Shown: one piece after another, positions 22,101 through 34,510 of the stretch
Layout: each line of letters begins with the position of its first letter
How positions within the stretch are numbered: position 1 is the first letter of the stretch
Assembly (NCBI GenBank): GCA_015680685.1
Contig: MNCI01005567.1
Span: 160,539-224,538, forward strand
Direction: 5' to 3'
Source: Gnetum montanum
Lineage: Eukaryota > Streptophyta > Gnetopsida > Gnetales > Gnetaceae
Length of the DNA: 64,000 nucleotides
Translations under genes and position numbers: made by a program
Notes under the pieces: model-generated
The model's database searches: none
Told to the model about the DNA's origin: nothing
What the model saw: the letters and a program-made list of their open reading frames with translations, nothing else

Positions 22101-24656
22101 AATTAGATCTATGATCCACCAAAGCAAAATAGAAAAATAAAAAGCCCATATTCGTCAAGGGAGATGAGAACCTGAAATTGTGAAGAACCTATATCTTGAT
22201 CTTGGATTAACTTTCAATTTTAATGAGGAAAATAATGGTAATTACCTTTGAAACAAAAAAAAAAGGATTTAGTTCAATTAATAGCAAATCTAGCATGAGA
22301 GCATTATTGATTTACTTAAAGAAAGATGTAATATAAATTAGTAGGTATATTTTAAACAAGGAAAAGAACATGTATTACTAACAACCAAAGAGAAATCTTA
22401 GAGGTAGTATTTATATGAAATAGTTTTATAATGATAGAAAAATTTGATGTTGGAAATTGAAGATATTTGTATGGAGTAGTTTTAGCTCATGATCCACAGG
22501 CCTCAAAAATGATATGAGGTATCTTATATGGTCTTGTTGATCACCTAAGGACTCAATGATCTGTTAGCAGGTGAAAACAAGTAAAAATGGATAATAATTT
22601 GTAATAAATAGATTCAACATTGGATCCTAGAGCAAATTGAAAGAGAATGCAGAAAATAAGAGAAAATATGTCTAAACATTGCAAAATTATATTAATCTAG
22701 TAAAAAATAAAGGTTTAGAAGGTATAGATCTAGAAGCCTTGGAGGCTTTCAAAATGTAGAAACACAAAATACTTCACAAAATTCTATGAAATCACTATTG
22801 AAAAATCCTTTAGCTTACTAGATCTACTTTCAAATGAGATTTGTAATAGGTTCTCGATGCTCCTCGATGATATGTGCTAGGGGAAATGGTTTTGGGCTTC
22901 TAGGAATGGCTTTTGGTGCTCAAATCTCTCTCTGCTTCAAAAATCTCAAGTTTGGAAGAGTTTCCAAGATTCAAGAGTCCAAAAGTCCTCAAAAACTACA
23001 TTGGTTCTTGGTTTTAGAGGCCTCAGTTTACTTTTTCTATGATAACTTGGTTTAGATAAGTTTCTAGGCATTCTACACAACGTTTTTGATACTTTCACTG
23101 GCCCAAAATTGTAGTGTTTTTTTCTTCTACGTTCTATACTACAACATTTTTGGCATTATGAGCCTCAATTATGCTATTTAGCATAATTCATGGTGTTTTT
23201 CATGGTCCATACCATGGATTACACTTTATAAAGTGAGAATGCTTTGATATTTTGACAAAACAAGACTACAAGATTGATTTTATGAAGGGAAATTAAGGCA
23301 TTTATTTTTTCTCTCAAATCCAACCAGAATTACATGATAGTTATAGAAAAGGAGCTTAAGTTTTTTCCTTTGATTAAAAGGCTTCCCTTTTTATAATTGA
23401 ATTTTCTTTGAGGTGTTTCATTCGTCCTTCTTTGTTGATGTTTAGAGGATTGATCTGAAATCATTAATAAAGAATGCAAAACACTATTGTAGGTTCATCA
23501 CCAATGCTTCTCTTTCCACACTTGATTTTGTAGCTATCAAATGATGTTAAAAGTGCTAATGATGGTGAAGTAAGGTTAACATGGAATGATGAGAATTTGG
23601 AGTAAGGAAGTGGTTATATTGGCTATTTGAAAATGGTTAAATAGGCTAGTGAATAATTCTAAATATGTGAAGGTCATTCTAATGGCTTGATGATGTACTC
23701 ATTGGTTGATGAAGGCTTCATGCTTCATGTTCAATTGACTAGTTAAATATGCTTAGATTTGGAGAAACCAATGCTTTGATATTAACTACTTTGGCCACTT
23801 CGCTCTTATTTTTTTGTGAGTTATTTATTTACTTTGCTTTAGGCTACTTTTGCCTCTTATCTTTCTTGTCTTTTATCCCTTTTTCATTTTTCTTACAAGA
23901 GTAAAACCTTCTTTGGGTTTCATAGCTAAGGCCAAAATTTATTGTCTCGCTAAATGAAGCATCTAGAGATTTAGTGAACTAATTGATGGAGCATGTTGTA
24001 GGAGATGTCACATAACTATGATACATGAATGTCAAACATAGGTTTTCATTGATAGCAAGGAAAGGCTAAAATTGGTATATTGTTATGGCTTAGAAAGGGT
24101 AGTGGGAATGATATGAGGTAAGCACTGTTGGCATGGTCAAACAAACTAACCAAATATCATATGTTGAGATCACATAATGACTCACTACTACGATGAGTCA
24201 CACCTTTGCCATGACTCTAGGTTCATCTTGTAAACATTACTAACAGAGAATAAGAAAACAAATCAAAGAAACATAGGATTACAAGAGATAACATAAGATA
24301 ACAAGAAAACATTGGTCATCATGAGACATAATAAGTAGAACTCAAGAATATTGTATTTTTCATTGTAGATTTGTGCAAAATTTGTAGTGTTTTAAGACCA
24401 AAGAAGAAAATAGTCATGCAATCTTGCTTGTTGTAGGTCACAAGGTCCATCATTGTCATGTATCTACTTTAATCTATGAACAAAGACAAAAAAAGATTAA
24501 AAGAAAAAAAGTTAATGTTAGATTTCCTCATAGGACCTTTTAAAGGTTTTAATGTTATCTTCAAGGGCCTTGGTGATGTCTTGAGCAAGTTAAGATTCAA
24601 GTAAGGAACCTAACTGTAGTGTTTTTTCCTCTCCATTATGTAATGTAGATTTCAAT
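22101..24656. other. AT-rich stretch without recognised gene
   Basis: A 73-codon frame at 22834-23055 has no recognisable motif. I see no LTR ends or domain motifs here. It may be decayed sequence of element 2 or of the LINE. Confidence 0.4.
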
Positions 24657-24857
24657 CTAGGAATCCTCTATGATGTCTCTAACTTCTAAATCTAGAGTTT
24701 TGATTATATAGTTAGGCCATTCTGAGTCTTTTTCGATTAAGGCTATGTGATCAAAAAGCCTTCCAGGCTCAAGATCTAGCCATTCAAGGTTAACTGATAG
24801 ATTGAAATTACCAAAGGATTCATCTAGCCTCAAAGGCAAGTCGAATTGTACCCACAT
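24657..24857 (-). CDS. Unrecognised 66-codon open frame
   Basis: The product begins MWVQFDLPLRLDESFG and is rich in Leu, Asp and Glu with protein-like composition and no low complexity. I do not recognise it. It lies near the left limit of element 2 on the same strand, so it could be a fragment of that element. It could also be chance. Confidence 0.3.
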   Translation of the reverse strand: MWVQFDLPLRLDESFGNFNLSVNLEWLDLEPGRLFDHIALIEKDSEWPNYIIKTLDLEVRDIIEDS

Positions 24858-25079
24858 CTCTATGATTAAATCTTACATGTTAACAAAAAAATATTAAATA
24901 GCATCCTCATAGTAAATTTATCAAACAACGTTAAAATAAAGCAAAATGAGATAACAAATAATGTTAGTTTTATATCCTAATCATCGTATGATTAAAATGA
25001 ACAATGATTTAATAAAAAGGCCATAAATGCATAAATAATGATATTTTAATATAAAAAAGGATCATAAATACTGAATATT

Positions 25080-26400
25080 CCCTAGGATTAGTGTGTTTTG
25101 GCAAGTATGACAACATGTAGGAGGTATGATCTATCTTGGTAGCATTTTTGAATGTCCAGACAACATGTGGGTAGTGTATTCTTAGCTTAATAACATTTTT
25201 GAGTCAATTATGCCACCAATGTCACTAGTACCAATAGAATTTTTGGGGCATAATGACAACATTTTTTACCATGATATAGCATTTTTTAGCAATTTCACTA
25301 GGATTTTCACCATACTAGTGTTTTTGAGGCAGATTTGGAATTTCCCACAACATGTTTGGTCATACTTGGTTTTTAAGGGATCTCTTAGGAAGGCTTAACA
25401 ACAAAAAATAAGGGAAAGAGAGATTGCCAACAATTTCAAGCATCCAAGGTAAGGAGATAAGAGATTCTTAGCTTTTTTATGTATTCAAAACAAGGAAAAG
25501 TAGTGTTTTTGGATGCTTACACTAGAGAAGTATAAAGCCTTGCATTTTTAATCATCCATGCCATAAAAAATAGTGTTTTGGGCATTTACATTATAGCAAC
25601 ATAAATCCCATAGTTTTTGACCATCCAAGCCATGAAAAATAGTGTTTTTGAGAATTTACACTATAGTAGCATAAATTCTAGCATTTTTGACCATCCAAGC
25701 CATGAAAAATAGCATTTTTGGGCATTTACAATATAGTATCATAGAGCCCAGCTTTTTTGACTATCTAGGTCATGAAAAATAGTGTTTTTTCTAGCATTTA
25801 CACTATGGTAGCATAAATCTAAGCATTTTTTACCATCCAGGACATGAAAAATAGCAATTTTGGGCATTTACACTATAGTAGCATAAAGCCCAAAGCTTTT
25901 TAGGTTCCGTGCCTATAAAGGTAGTGTTTTTGAGGTTCTTAGCTTGGAAGAGCAGTGTTTAGAAAGGGAAAAGGTAGCATCCATGTTTCTCAACTTGGGA
26001 AACCATAGCATTTTATGGATTTCCTATTTTGGAAGCTAATGTTTTTGAAATTTTTAACCTTGAGGATGCAAAATTTTTGAATTTTGTGCTTGTATAGGAA
26101 GCATTTTTGGTCCCTGGGTTCAAACTATAGTAAATTAAGATTTTTTATGTTTTTATAGTCAATTTTGTTATAGTTTTATGTGTAGAAAAGCAATGTTTTT
26201 TACTTTCTTTGGGTTTCTTAGGAAAAATAAGAGCAACATATCTATTTCCTAGCTTGGAAAAACCTCAACGTTTTTGAAGTCCTCTAGCTTAAAAGCTAGC
26301 ATTTTTAGGTCTCCTAGCCTAAAAGCCAATGTTTTAAAGATCTCTTGGCTTGAAAGCTAGAATTTTTGAGCTTCCTAGGGCTTGGGAAGAACAATGTGTA
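25080..26400 (-). repeat. Tandem arrays of element 2
   Basis: The core at about 25560-25915 has five units of about 70 bp: CCATGAAAAATAGTGTTTTTG, then GGGCATTTACACTATAG, then TAGCATAAAGCCCA. The GGGC/GCCC boxes can pair. A second set at about 26265-26390 has units of about 45 bp with CTAGCTTAAAAGCTAG, a perfect palindrome. Degenerate copies extend left to about 25080. The arrays follow the protease, as array 1 does in element 1, but their sequence is unrelated. Confidence 0.85.
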
Positions 26401-26756
26401 TCCAATTTTAGGCCCTAGTAGACTAATGTGTTATACTTTTTAGCAAGTGTAAAATAATTTTAAAAGAAAGTACATGAACAAAAAACATGTTAAAACATGA
26501 TATAAGGCTAAAAAAGCACACAATAAATTGTTGATACAAGAAGGGGTTAAATGATAATTATGGATTTTTTGCTTGATCTTTGATATATTAAGGAGCCCCT
26601 TTTGCATGATCTTATGTTCATCATTCCTCTTGTTCAACATGGCAAGTAGAATTTATTCTTGTAGGTCATCTAATGTTGTAGAGTTGGTAATGTTAGCATT
26701 GTTGTTGTTGGCCCCAATTTGAGTGTCAAGTTCATTATTTATATTAGGAGTTTCAT

Positions 26757-26990
26757 ATTAAAACTTCTGAAACTTACTCAATGTCAACGTTGTTAACCAA
26801 AGGGTGAAATATGTTATCTTCCCAAATCACAATTTCACCATCCTCATAGGGTACGTAATTTCTTACTGTATGGAAGATGAAATTGCTCATAGCTTTTCTA
26901 ACCATGATCTTCCTACAATCAAGTTAAAACCAAGTGTCTCTTCAACTACTAAGAAGTTGGGAATAAAAGGATCTGCCTTGCCTTCACTTG
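26757..26990 (-). pseudogene. Duplicate of the protease 3' end, element 2
   Basis: Closely matches 27825-28055, starting from TTTCATATTAAAACTTCTGA. The shared segment encodes the end of the protease region (SPI, LPYEDGKIMI, PLVHN-like). The intervening 0.8 kb is unrelated, so this is a displaced partial duplication and not a simple tandem one. Confidence 0.8.
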
Positions 26991-27824
26991 AATAACTAGA
27001 TTTGAGTTTCACTTTGTGTGAACTTGGTTACGATAGGTGATTGGTGGTTGGTATATCTTTAATTAACCTCTTTTCATTATCTTAAAAAATGAGGTGAGTA
27101 TTAAGAAATTAATATTTAAATTTTCCATATATTTTTCTTACATGTGTCTTGTTTGTAGAATAATCAAGAAATAACTTCAAGTTCAAAGGAGAAATCAAAT
27201 TATTGGAGCATAGGATCATGAAAGATTCATTGGAACTAAAAAAATATAGTGAATGTGGACTTGTTTAAGGAAAAAAAAACCTAAGGAGGGTAGATTATAA
27301 CATCCCAATTCCCAAATGATATTTCTACATAATGAGGATGGTGCCTCTTCATAACAAGTGTTATTGTTATCATAACACAACCCAAAAGGATGTGTTCTAA
27401 TTGAAATTCAAAAAGGCATATTGTAATAATAGATGTGTCTCTCAAGGTGACCTTTGTTGGTTCAACCTAAGGAATTTATACCTAGGCTTAAAGGTTTTGC
27501 TAGCATGAAGTTATGGAGCTGGTAAAGGCAAATCATAGGTACTGAGTAAAGTAGGACAGGAAGAGGACTTGCCATCCCTTCTGGCGAATTGTAGGCCTAA
27601 CTGTGGTGGTAGTGTTGGAAAACCTCCAAGGGATAGATACACTATTCCATATTAATAAAGCATTATTTTCTTTCTCTTTATGCATTTTCTTTATTATTTT
27701 CTTTACACATAATGTCGAATGTTACATATATTTGAGGTTTGATATATTGTCTTCTTACGCATAATGCCTAATATAATGTATATTTGATGTTTTCCATGAC
27801 ATCTAAGAATGGGATGCCAAAAGT
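26991..27824. other. Sequence between the two protease-end copies, no gene seen
   Basis: AT-rich with no domain motif. A tail of another insertion may sit here, but I find no matching ends. Confidence 0.4.
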
Positions 27825-27829
27825 TTCAT

Positions 27830-28461
27830 CTTAAAACTTCTGAATCTTGCTTGTTAATATTGTGAACCAAAGGGTGAAACATGTTATCTCCTCGAATCAT
27901 AATTTTACCATCCTCATAGGGTAAGTAAATTTCTTGCTATATGGGAGATGAAATTGCTCATAGATTTTCTAACAATATTCTTCCTAGAATAGAGTTAAAA
28001 CTAGGTGTCTTTTCAACTACTAAGAAGTTAGCAGATGTTGGGAATTATTCCTTGGCTATAATGTCTAATGAAAGAAAACCTCTCACTACTACTCTAGATC
28101 CATTGAAAGATTTTAATGTTGAAGTAGAAGTCTCTTAGATATTATCAACCATATCTAGTTTCTCAATGATAGTAAATGGAATTATGTTGGCTGCAACCTT
28201 ATCATTCAAATGGACATAATGAATCTTGTATTTTCTAATGTATATGGTAATGAAGAGAGGGGTACATAGTACTTCTCTATTATGGAAGTCAGTCTTAACC
28301 TCACTGTCATGGGAAGTAAGTGTGATTTTATGCTTGTCTTCCCTAACTGGAAGCAACACAATGACTAAGTAAATGGATTCCTTATTAGTAGGCATATCTT
28401 CACTCACAAGAATAGAAGTCAAAAACTTAAATAGTGTTTTTCTATGAGCGAAGGAGATCAT
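27830..28461 (-). pseudogene. Protease pseudogene of element 2
   Basis: Aligns with the element 1 protease over its length: EDMPTNKESIYLVI, APLF/CTPLF, KVAANIIPF at the active-site position (NDK where element 1 has DDG, so the catalytic Asp context is lost), STLKSFNGSRVVV, then SILGRILL. The first 108 codons (28135-28461) are open and stops follow. Confidence 0.85.
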
Positions 28462-28899
28462 GAATAGGTCATAAAGGTTTAATGATGTGTTCTTTTACTT
28501 CATAGAGAGCTTGACTCATTCCATTATTGTAAGGATGTCTTTTTCATTAGTGTGTGGCTTTTCAGATTTGGTAGCTTTAACTTTCTTCATCTTACCTAAG
28601 ATTCTTAGGTCATGTTTCAATGTGTGTTACTTGGAATCATTGCTCATGTCCAAATTATGGTTCTCTCTTGGTCAACTAATTAATGCATGCTAAGTAGTAG
28701 TGTTAATAAGTATGGCTACTATCAGTGTTGGTTCAATGTGCTATCTTGCTTCCAAGCCTTTTTTTACTAGCCATCTTAAGTCGACTTAGTTGGTGGCTTG
28801 GTGATAGGCTCTTTTTGTCACTTATTGCAATGACTTCTTATTGGTTGGTGATAACATTGTTGAGGTATTGGTCACAATAGGTAAGAATTGGTTATAGGT
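28462..28899 (-). other. gag-protease linker of element 2, decayed
   Basis: Lies between the gag C-terminus and protease of element 2. I see no motif. Confidence 0.45.
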
Positions 28900-29392
28900 T
28901 GTTGCAAGTTTGCTTATGGATGGTGGAGGAACCCTAATAACAAATGGTTTCTTAGCTTTAAAGGAATTGATAATACTCTATTTAGATTATGATGTTGTTT
29001 CCATTGAAGATAGAACAAATTTAACAGAATTCTCTTTAGGAACCATAAGTGATGGTGTCCATGTAATAAAAGGCTGTCTAGGTTCTCGATTTTCAGATTG
29101 AGTACTAGATGAGGAGATCTTGCTAACAAATGGTTCCTTGGAAGGACTAGACCTATTAGATGTTGTAAAAGAGGGTATGTTGTAAGGATCATTATTGGTG
29201 TTTATATGGTTAAATTCATTTAATACCAGCTCTCCATAATCCATCATCTTTTTAAGCTCGTCTTTCAAGACTAATAAAAAATTGGTATAATGACCAATTA
29301 GTTAATGGTAGTGATAAAATCTATCAAGTCAAAAGTACTTTGGTAGTTGTGGATCATCTTGGTTGCTACTGTTGAATTTTTAGTAATTTCAC
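28900..29392 (-). pseudogene. gag: gag C-terminal part of element 2
   Basis: Reads LPKYF-LDRFYHYH, then GHYTNFLLVLKDELKKMMD and GELVL, matching RLDRFYDYH, GHNTDYC, LVLQDDIQMMID and GKLVLD in element 1 gag. The open part is 28987-29268. It is cut at 29392 by the copia insertion and resumes at 35806. Confidence 0.87.
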
Positions 29393-30710
29393 TATGAATC
29401 AAGAACATAGAAGGATGGTTGAATAAGTTTCCCAATTAAAATCACTATAACCACCAAAATCAAACATAATTTTTTACATGGTTTCCCAACTTGGGTAGTT
29501 CACACTTAGAGGGTAAAATCCATGTACACCTTTGAACTTTGTTGTTGCAAAAATGTGGTTTGAAGGACACCACAACCTTTACATGATTTGAGCTCTTCTC
29601 TAGAGTGTTTCTTTACTATGAAACCACTCAAATCAACAAGCTTCCAATAATCTCAAAATGTGGTTTAAAGGATTTCATAACCTTTACAAATGTGAGCTCT
29701 ACATTAGAGCGTTTTATCACTACAAAACTACTTAATTCTGCGACATCCTAATAAGCTCAAAATGTGATCTAAAGGATTCCACAACCTTTACAAACATGAG
29801 CTCTGCACTAGAGTGTTTTATCAATACAAAAGCACTCAACCTCACAAGGTCCCAACAAGCTCAAAATATAGTTTAAAGGATCTCACAACCTTTACAACTG
29901 TGAGCTCCACACTAATGTCTTTTGTCGCTACAAAACCACTCAACCTTGCAAGGTCCCAATAAGCTCAATGAAGATGCCTTCCTGCAAGAAGCACATCAAC
30001 CTTTTAGGACTACAAAAAAAAGAAAAAAAAAGATTAAGAAAAGAGTGTAACTTGATTTACAGATTCCTTGTACTTGAAGCTCACAACATATAAAATATGC
30101 AAATGATGAATCAATGAAGAAAAAATAAAAATTCTCTTAAATAGCCAAAAATAGATATGTTAATGAATAGTATTTTCTTATTTCCTAATAATTCCATTTA
30201 GTCTTATAACCTTTGAGTTTCCAAAAACTCCTAGAAATTCATGCAACAGCTATTGAACAACTAGTTTGGACATCTACTTCAAGGATGAGATGTCTAACTA
30301 TAAACAACCTTAATGCAAGAGAGATGTCTACCTGAAAGTGGAGATGTCTACCTTGTGACATCTATTTAGCAAGATAGAAGTATATTGTCAACTTGAGACA
30401 TCTTCTTTGTTTTCATAGTTTGAGATCTAAACTATTCCATGGTCATTTTGGCATCTCAATAGTCCTCAAAACATCTTCCTTTGGCTTGTAGACTCTGTTT
30501 CCATCCACTTTCTCATCTTGTCCACTTTAGTATTCATTTCATCATTTTAACATAGCTCTCATTCTTGAATTCTTGGTTCTTTTAGCTCTTGTTCTGAAGT
30601 CATAGATCTCCTTGTGAAGTCTTTTCTAATTATACTCTTTCATGGTCATGCAAACACACATTCTACATTTTTCATTTTCTCTAAGTTTTTGACATACCAA
30701 AAGGTCAATA
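29393..30710 (-). repeat. 3' LTR of the copia-type element
   Basis: About 1318 bp, aligning with 34511-35805. Read on the minus strand it starts TATTGACC (from TGTTGACC) and ends GATTCATA (from CA), so both terminal dinucleotides have mutated. Confidence 0.9.
29545..29970. repeat. Four 104-bp repeats inside the copia 3' LTR
   Basis: Units of about 104 bp, CTCAAAATGTGGTTTAAAGG ... ACAACCTTTACAAATGTGAG ... GAGTGTTTT ... CCACTCAACC, repeat about four times. The partner LTR has the same four at about 34660-35095, so the array predates the insertion. Confidence 0.88.
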
Positions 30711-30727
30711 ATCTTCCCCTCTTTGAT
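30711..30727 (-). other. Polypurine tract of the copia-type element
   Basis: On the minus strand CAAAGAGGGGAAGAT directly precedes the 3' LTR start. Confidence 0.75.
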
Positions 30728-32639
30728 GGTGTTCAAAACTTAAAATAATGGGTTAGTATATCCCAAATAAATATAGAAAAGTAAAATTCATCAACAAAAG
30801 CTCTCCTCCTTTTTAGATAGCAACCAAATGTGGGAAAAAGATACAACCATAACTTCTCAATAAAGTTTGACCATATCTGCACTATATGAAAATCCCATAG
30901 AGATACAAGTATTTAGATAAGGAAGAAACATGATGGGCTAAGGATGAGCAACCAAATTTCATTAAGAGCTTCCCTATATCTATTTACAAAGAAGATTAAA
31001 ATCAAGAAGACATAGCAAATCCATGTCTTTTAGTTGATATCCAAAGGCTGAATTTTATAGTTTGAGCATTGAAGCTCATGCAATTTGTCTTTGAACCAAT
31101 AAGCCATTAGTAACAAAATATGTCATGATTCTAGTTGATGACCTAATATACTTCTCCTTTTGAGGATCTTATATTTTAAAATTAATTAGAGCTAAATAGC
31201 AATCCATGTTGATCAAAAGTGAAATATATGTATAAATACTATTAAAGATAGAAATCAAGACATACCATATAGTCTTTATTTATTCAAAAGGTTATTAGAC
31301 CTTTCTTATCACATTATATTCAAAAGATAAGACATAGCAATTTCATGCCAAGGAGAGTAAATATATGCACTACTAACATTTAAGAAATGGATAAAATTTC
31401 ATAAGAGAGGTTAAAATAACATATCTTGTCATGCTAAATAATTCAAAAAGATCAAACAAAGAAAATCCTCATCAAAATGTTCATAAAAAAATTTAAGATA
31501 GCCATGTATATCTCAAGGTAGCTTAAAACATCTCATCAATTAATTTTTAAGATTACCTTAGATGCTTTGTCAAAAGAGAGTGTGAAAACCTTTTCTTGCT
31601 TTAATCTACCATTATGAGTTCTCAAGATATCTAAGGTGAATACTTCTCAGCTCATATTTGCAATAAGGATCTTAGGTACTTAAAATGATACATTCTCAAC
31701 ATATAAGACTTGATATAGTGTAACATTAACATAGTGCTCAAGAAGTGAGTTGATATAGCCAAATAGATTGCAAATGCTTGCACAAATGATGCTTACTTTT
31801 GGGTAAAATATTTTTGTAGACTAAATCAAAAATAATTTGGCCTTCAAGACTTTACCATATATAAATATTTTTCTTCCTTGCTTCTTATAAAAGTGCTACA
31901 GATTGGAAGCTTATCATTAAGTATCATGTCTTAGAAAGAAACTTCATAGACTTCCCCTGCTTATATGTCCCATATTTTTGAAGTAACTTTAGAGACAAGT
32001 GATAATCTCCCCTTAAGCCTTTAAGGATATTATCAGCAAGGAATTTCTTTCATGAAGTTTAGTAAGTAAATCACGAAAGCACTAATGATCTTCAACTCAT
32101 TGTTACATATCCATTGGTTGATTGATCAATCATGAGTTACTTCCCTTCATAGAGATAAAATTTTAAATTTCACCAATAAATCTATAAAACCATATTAAGA
32201 TCAAGCATGAAAACTTTCAAATTTAAGATCTCTTATTAGTAGCATCTCTACTAGATGATTAGAATCATAAGATATCAATAAAAAAAAGGATTCTCTTTTC
32301 AATGATAGCTTTCTTAAAAATAATTACATGCCCATAAATTTTTTAATATTCAAAAAAAGACTTTTGACACAAAATCAACATAATATTTGTATAAAATATA
32401 GATATCCAAAATTATCTCAAGATGATGTACACTTACCTAACCTTACCTTAAAACACTTTTCATTAACATATGCTGCAACTCAACGTCTTGGATGATTAAG
32501 AGATATTTTCTTTGGTGGCCAAAGTATTCAAAGAGCATCTATCCAAAGAATTTCTTGTCTACTGATATTTATAAACAAAACTAATCTACAGTAGTTTTAT
32601 CAAGCAAAGGAATAAAGGCTTATCATTACTTAGCTTGCT
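30728..32639 (-). other. Non-coding interior of the copia-type element
   Basis: Where pol would be expected I see no integrase, RT or RNase H motif in any frame. The sequence is AT-rich. Confidence 0.6.
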
Positions 32640-34450
32640 TGCTTCTTCATATAAATTTCTTGTATTTTCAATGTCTAACTTCCCTTCATGAAATTTTTTA
32701 TGAGAGTTCTTTCACCTTCTTTTTTTTTTTGCTTAATTCTCAACACCTTTTTGCTTTCCTTACCCTTTTGATTTATCTTCCATTTCCTTTTATCCTACAA
32801 GATTTCCTTTCTAAGAACCTTTGGATAAGATCAAGGAGTCTTATGATATGACCAAGTATTCATGTGGTGATATTTTAAATTTCAAGTCCACTGCTTATGC
32901 CCAATTCTACCATAATAATAGATCTAACCTTTCTACTTTGGATAAAATATTTAAATCTTGGAGCTACCTTTTGTTTGGATGAAGAACCTATTGATACTTC
33001 GAACCTTGGTACAACCTTTTGTTTGGATGTTGATACTTCTTGTTGTTGATGAAATCTCAACTTACTTTTATCATGTGGATTTCTTCCTTGTCCCAAAACT
33101 ACATGAAGGGATTCCTTTCCTTTGATAAGTCTCTCATTCACAAGTTTTATATCTGCAAGTTTCTTTTCAATTTGCTCATAAGATACGGGTAGCTTTTATT
33201 CTCAACCCTTAGGTCTAAGCTTTCTTGTAAGAGATCTAAATATTTTATGTTGAGTTGAGATAATTCTTGATCCATATTTTTTAAAGCTTTCTTTAGCTTC
33301 ATATAAAGACTTTGAAAGGACAAAAGTTCATTACATAATAGGTCATACCTTTCTTCATCAGTCTCTATGGTTTGATCATCATCTTCAATTGTTCTATTAT
33401 AATCTTCTATAAGAGCCATGCAAATGAGATGTGAATATTGCATGGTCTCTACTTATTCTTCACTTTGTTCTTCATCCTAGCTAGTAAAGAAGTTGTTCTT
33501 TTTGGACTCATCTTCAGATTAATCTCCTTTTTGAATCTTGCTACCATAAGGACATTTGGAGGCCACATGGCCTCTTCCATCACATATCCAAAATTCTATA
33601 GAAAATGCATCAGAGTTTGAATTTTTAAAATTCTTACCCTTTTCCTACCTTTTTTGTTGGATTGATTGGACCCTATTTGATTGAAGCATCTTCCTTTTCT
33701 AGCAAGAAGTCTTTAAAATATCCGTAATAGGAAGGCTAGTTCATCTTCACTCTTTGGTTCTTATTCAATCATCTCTTTATTCTTTGTTGAATATTTGAGG
33801 GGGATGGACTTTTCTTTTATTATGACTTTACTTATGAGATTCATCTCATAAGTAATAAGAGTGCTTTAAAGCTCTTCAAATTTTAGCACTAAGAAATGTT
33901 TAATTTCTTCCATGGCTATGACCTTTGGTTTGAACTTGAGCTACAAAGTTCTAATCATTTTTATGATCACATCACTCTTTGGAAAGTCCTTGTCCATTCC
34001 ATTTATGACTACTATTAAGTCATTAGTTTTGGAGAAATAATCTTTGATTTTCTCTCCTTCTTTCATGCTAAGCTTATCATATTCAATTTACAACACTCAA
34101 AATTTTCATTGCATTGTTAACAGATGTGCCCTCATAAGTTGCCTATAATGTTTTTCATATTTCTTCTGTGGTTTTACACCTAGTTATTATATTAAACTTA
34201 GATTTATTCAATGCACAATAAAGAAAATTTTTAGCTTTTAAGTTAGACATGAACTTATCTTTTCTTTTTTAAGTCCATTTGCTTCGTGACTTAAGTACTC
34301 TCATGGTGCTGTTGATGGGTGATGTGTAGCCTTTAATAATTAACTCCTAGACTTTGAATTACATGGATTTAAAGAATCCTTACATTCTTTCTTTCCAATA
34401 TGCAAATTCAAATCCATTGAACATCTATGACTTAGTGTACAACGTCTCCT
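32640..34450 (-). pseudogene. gag: copia-type gag (UBN2-like) pseudogene
   Basis: Reads FNGFEFAYWKERM, then SPINSTMRVLKS, ALNKSKFN, CKTTEEI, KMKEGE-like SMKEGEKIKDYF, MDKDFPKSDVI, then KFEELKSTLITYEM, the typical order of copia Gag (UBN2 family). A zinc knuckle follows with CDGRGHVASKC at about 33550-33580; its first Cys has been replaced. A charged, coiled-coil-like tail (33147-33443) and a Ser/Gln-rich end complete it. Stops and frameshifts are numerous. Confidence 0.85.
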
Positions 34451-34493
34451 CCATCATTCACTCTTGAAATGTGATGAACAAACTTGAGAGTAC

Positions 34494-34510
34494 TAGGCTT
34501 TGATATCACT
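34494..34510 (-). other. Primer binding site of the copia-type element
   Basis: On the minus strand AGTGATATCAAAGCC follows the LTR end. It is a near match to the initiator-Met tRNA site TGGTATCAGAGCC used by most plant copia elements. Confidence 0.78.

Noticed and set aside
30728-32639. A copia integrase or RT in the interior of the nested element
   Set aside because: No RT (YVDD) or integrase motif could be found in any minus-strand frame.
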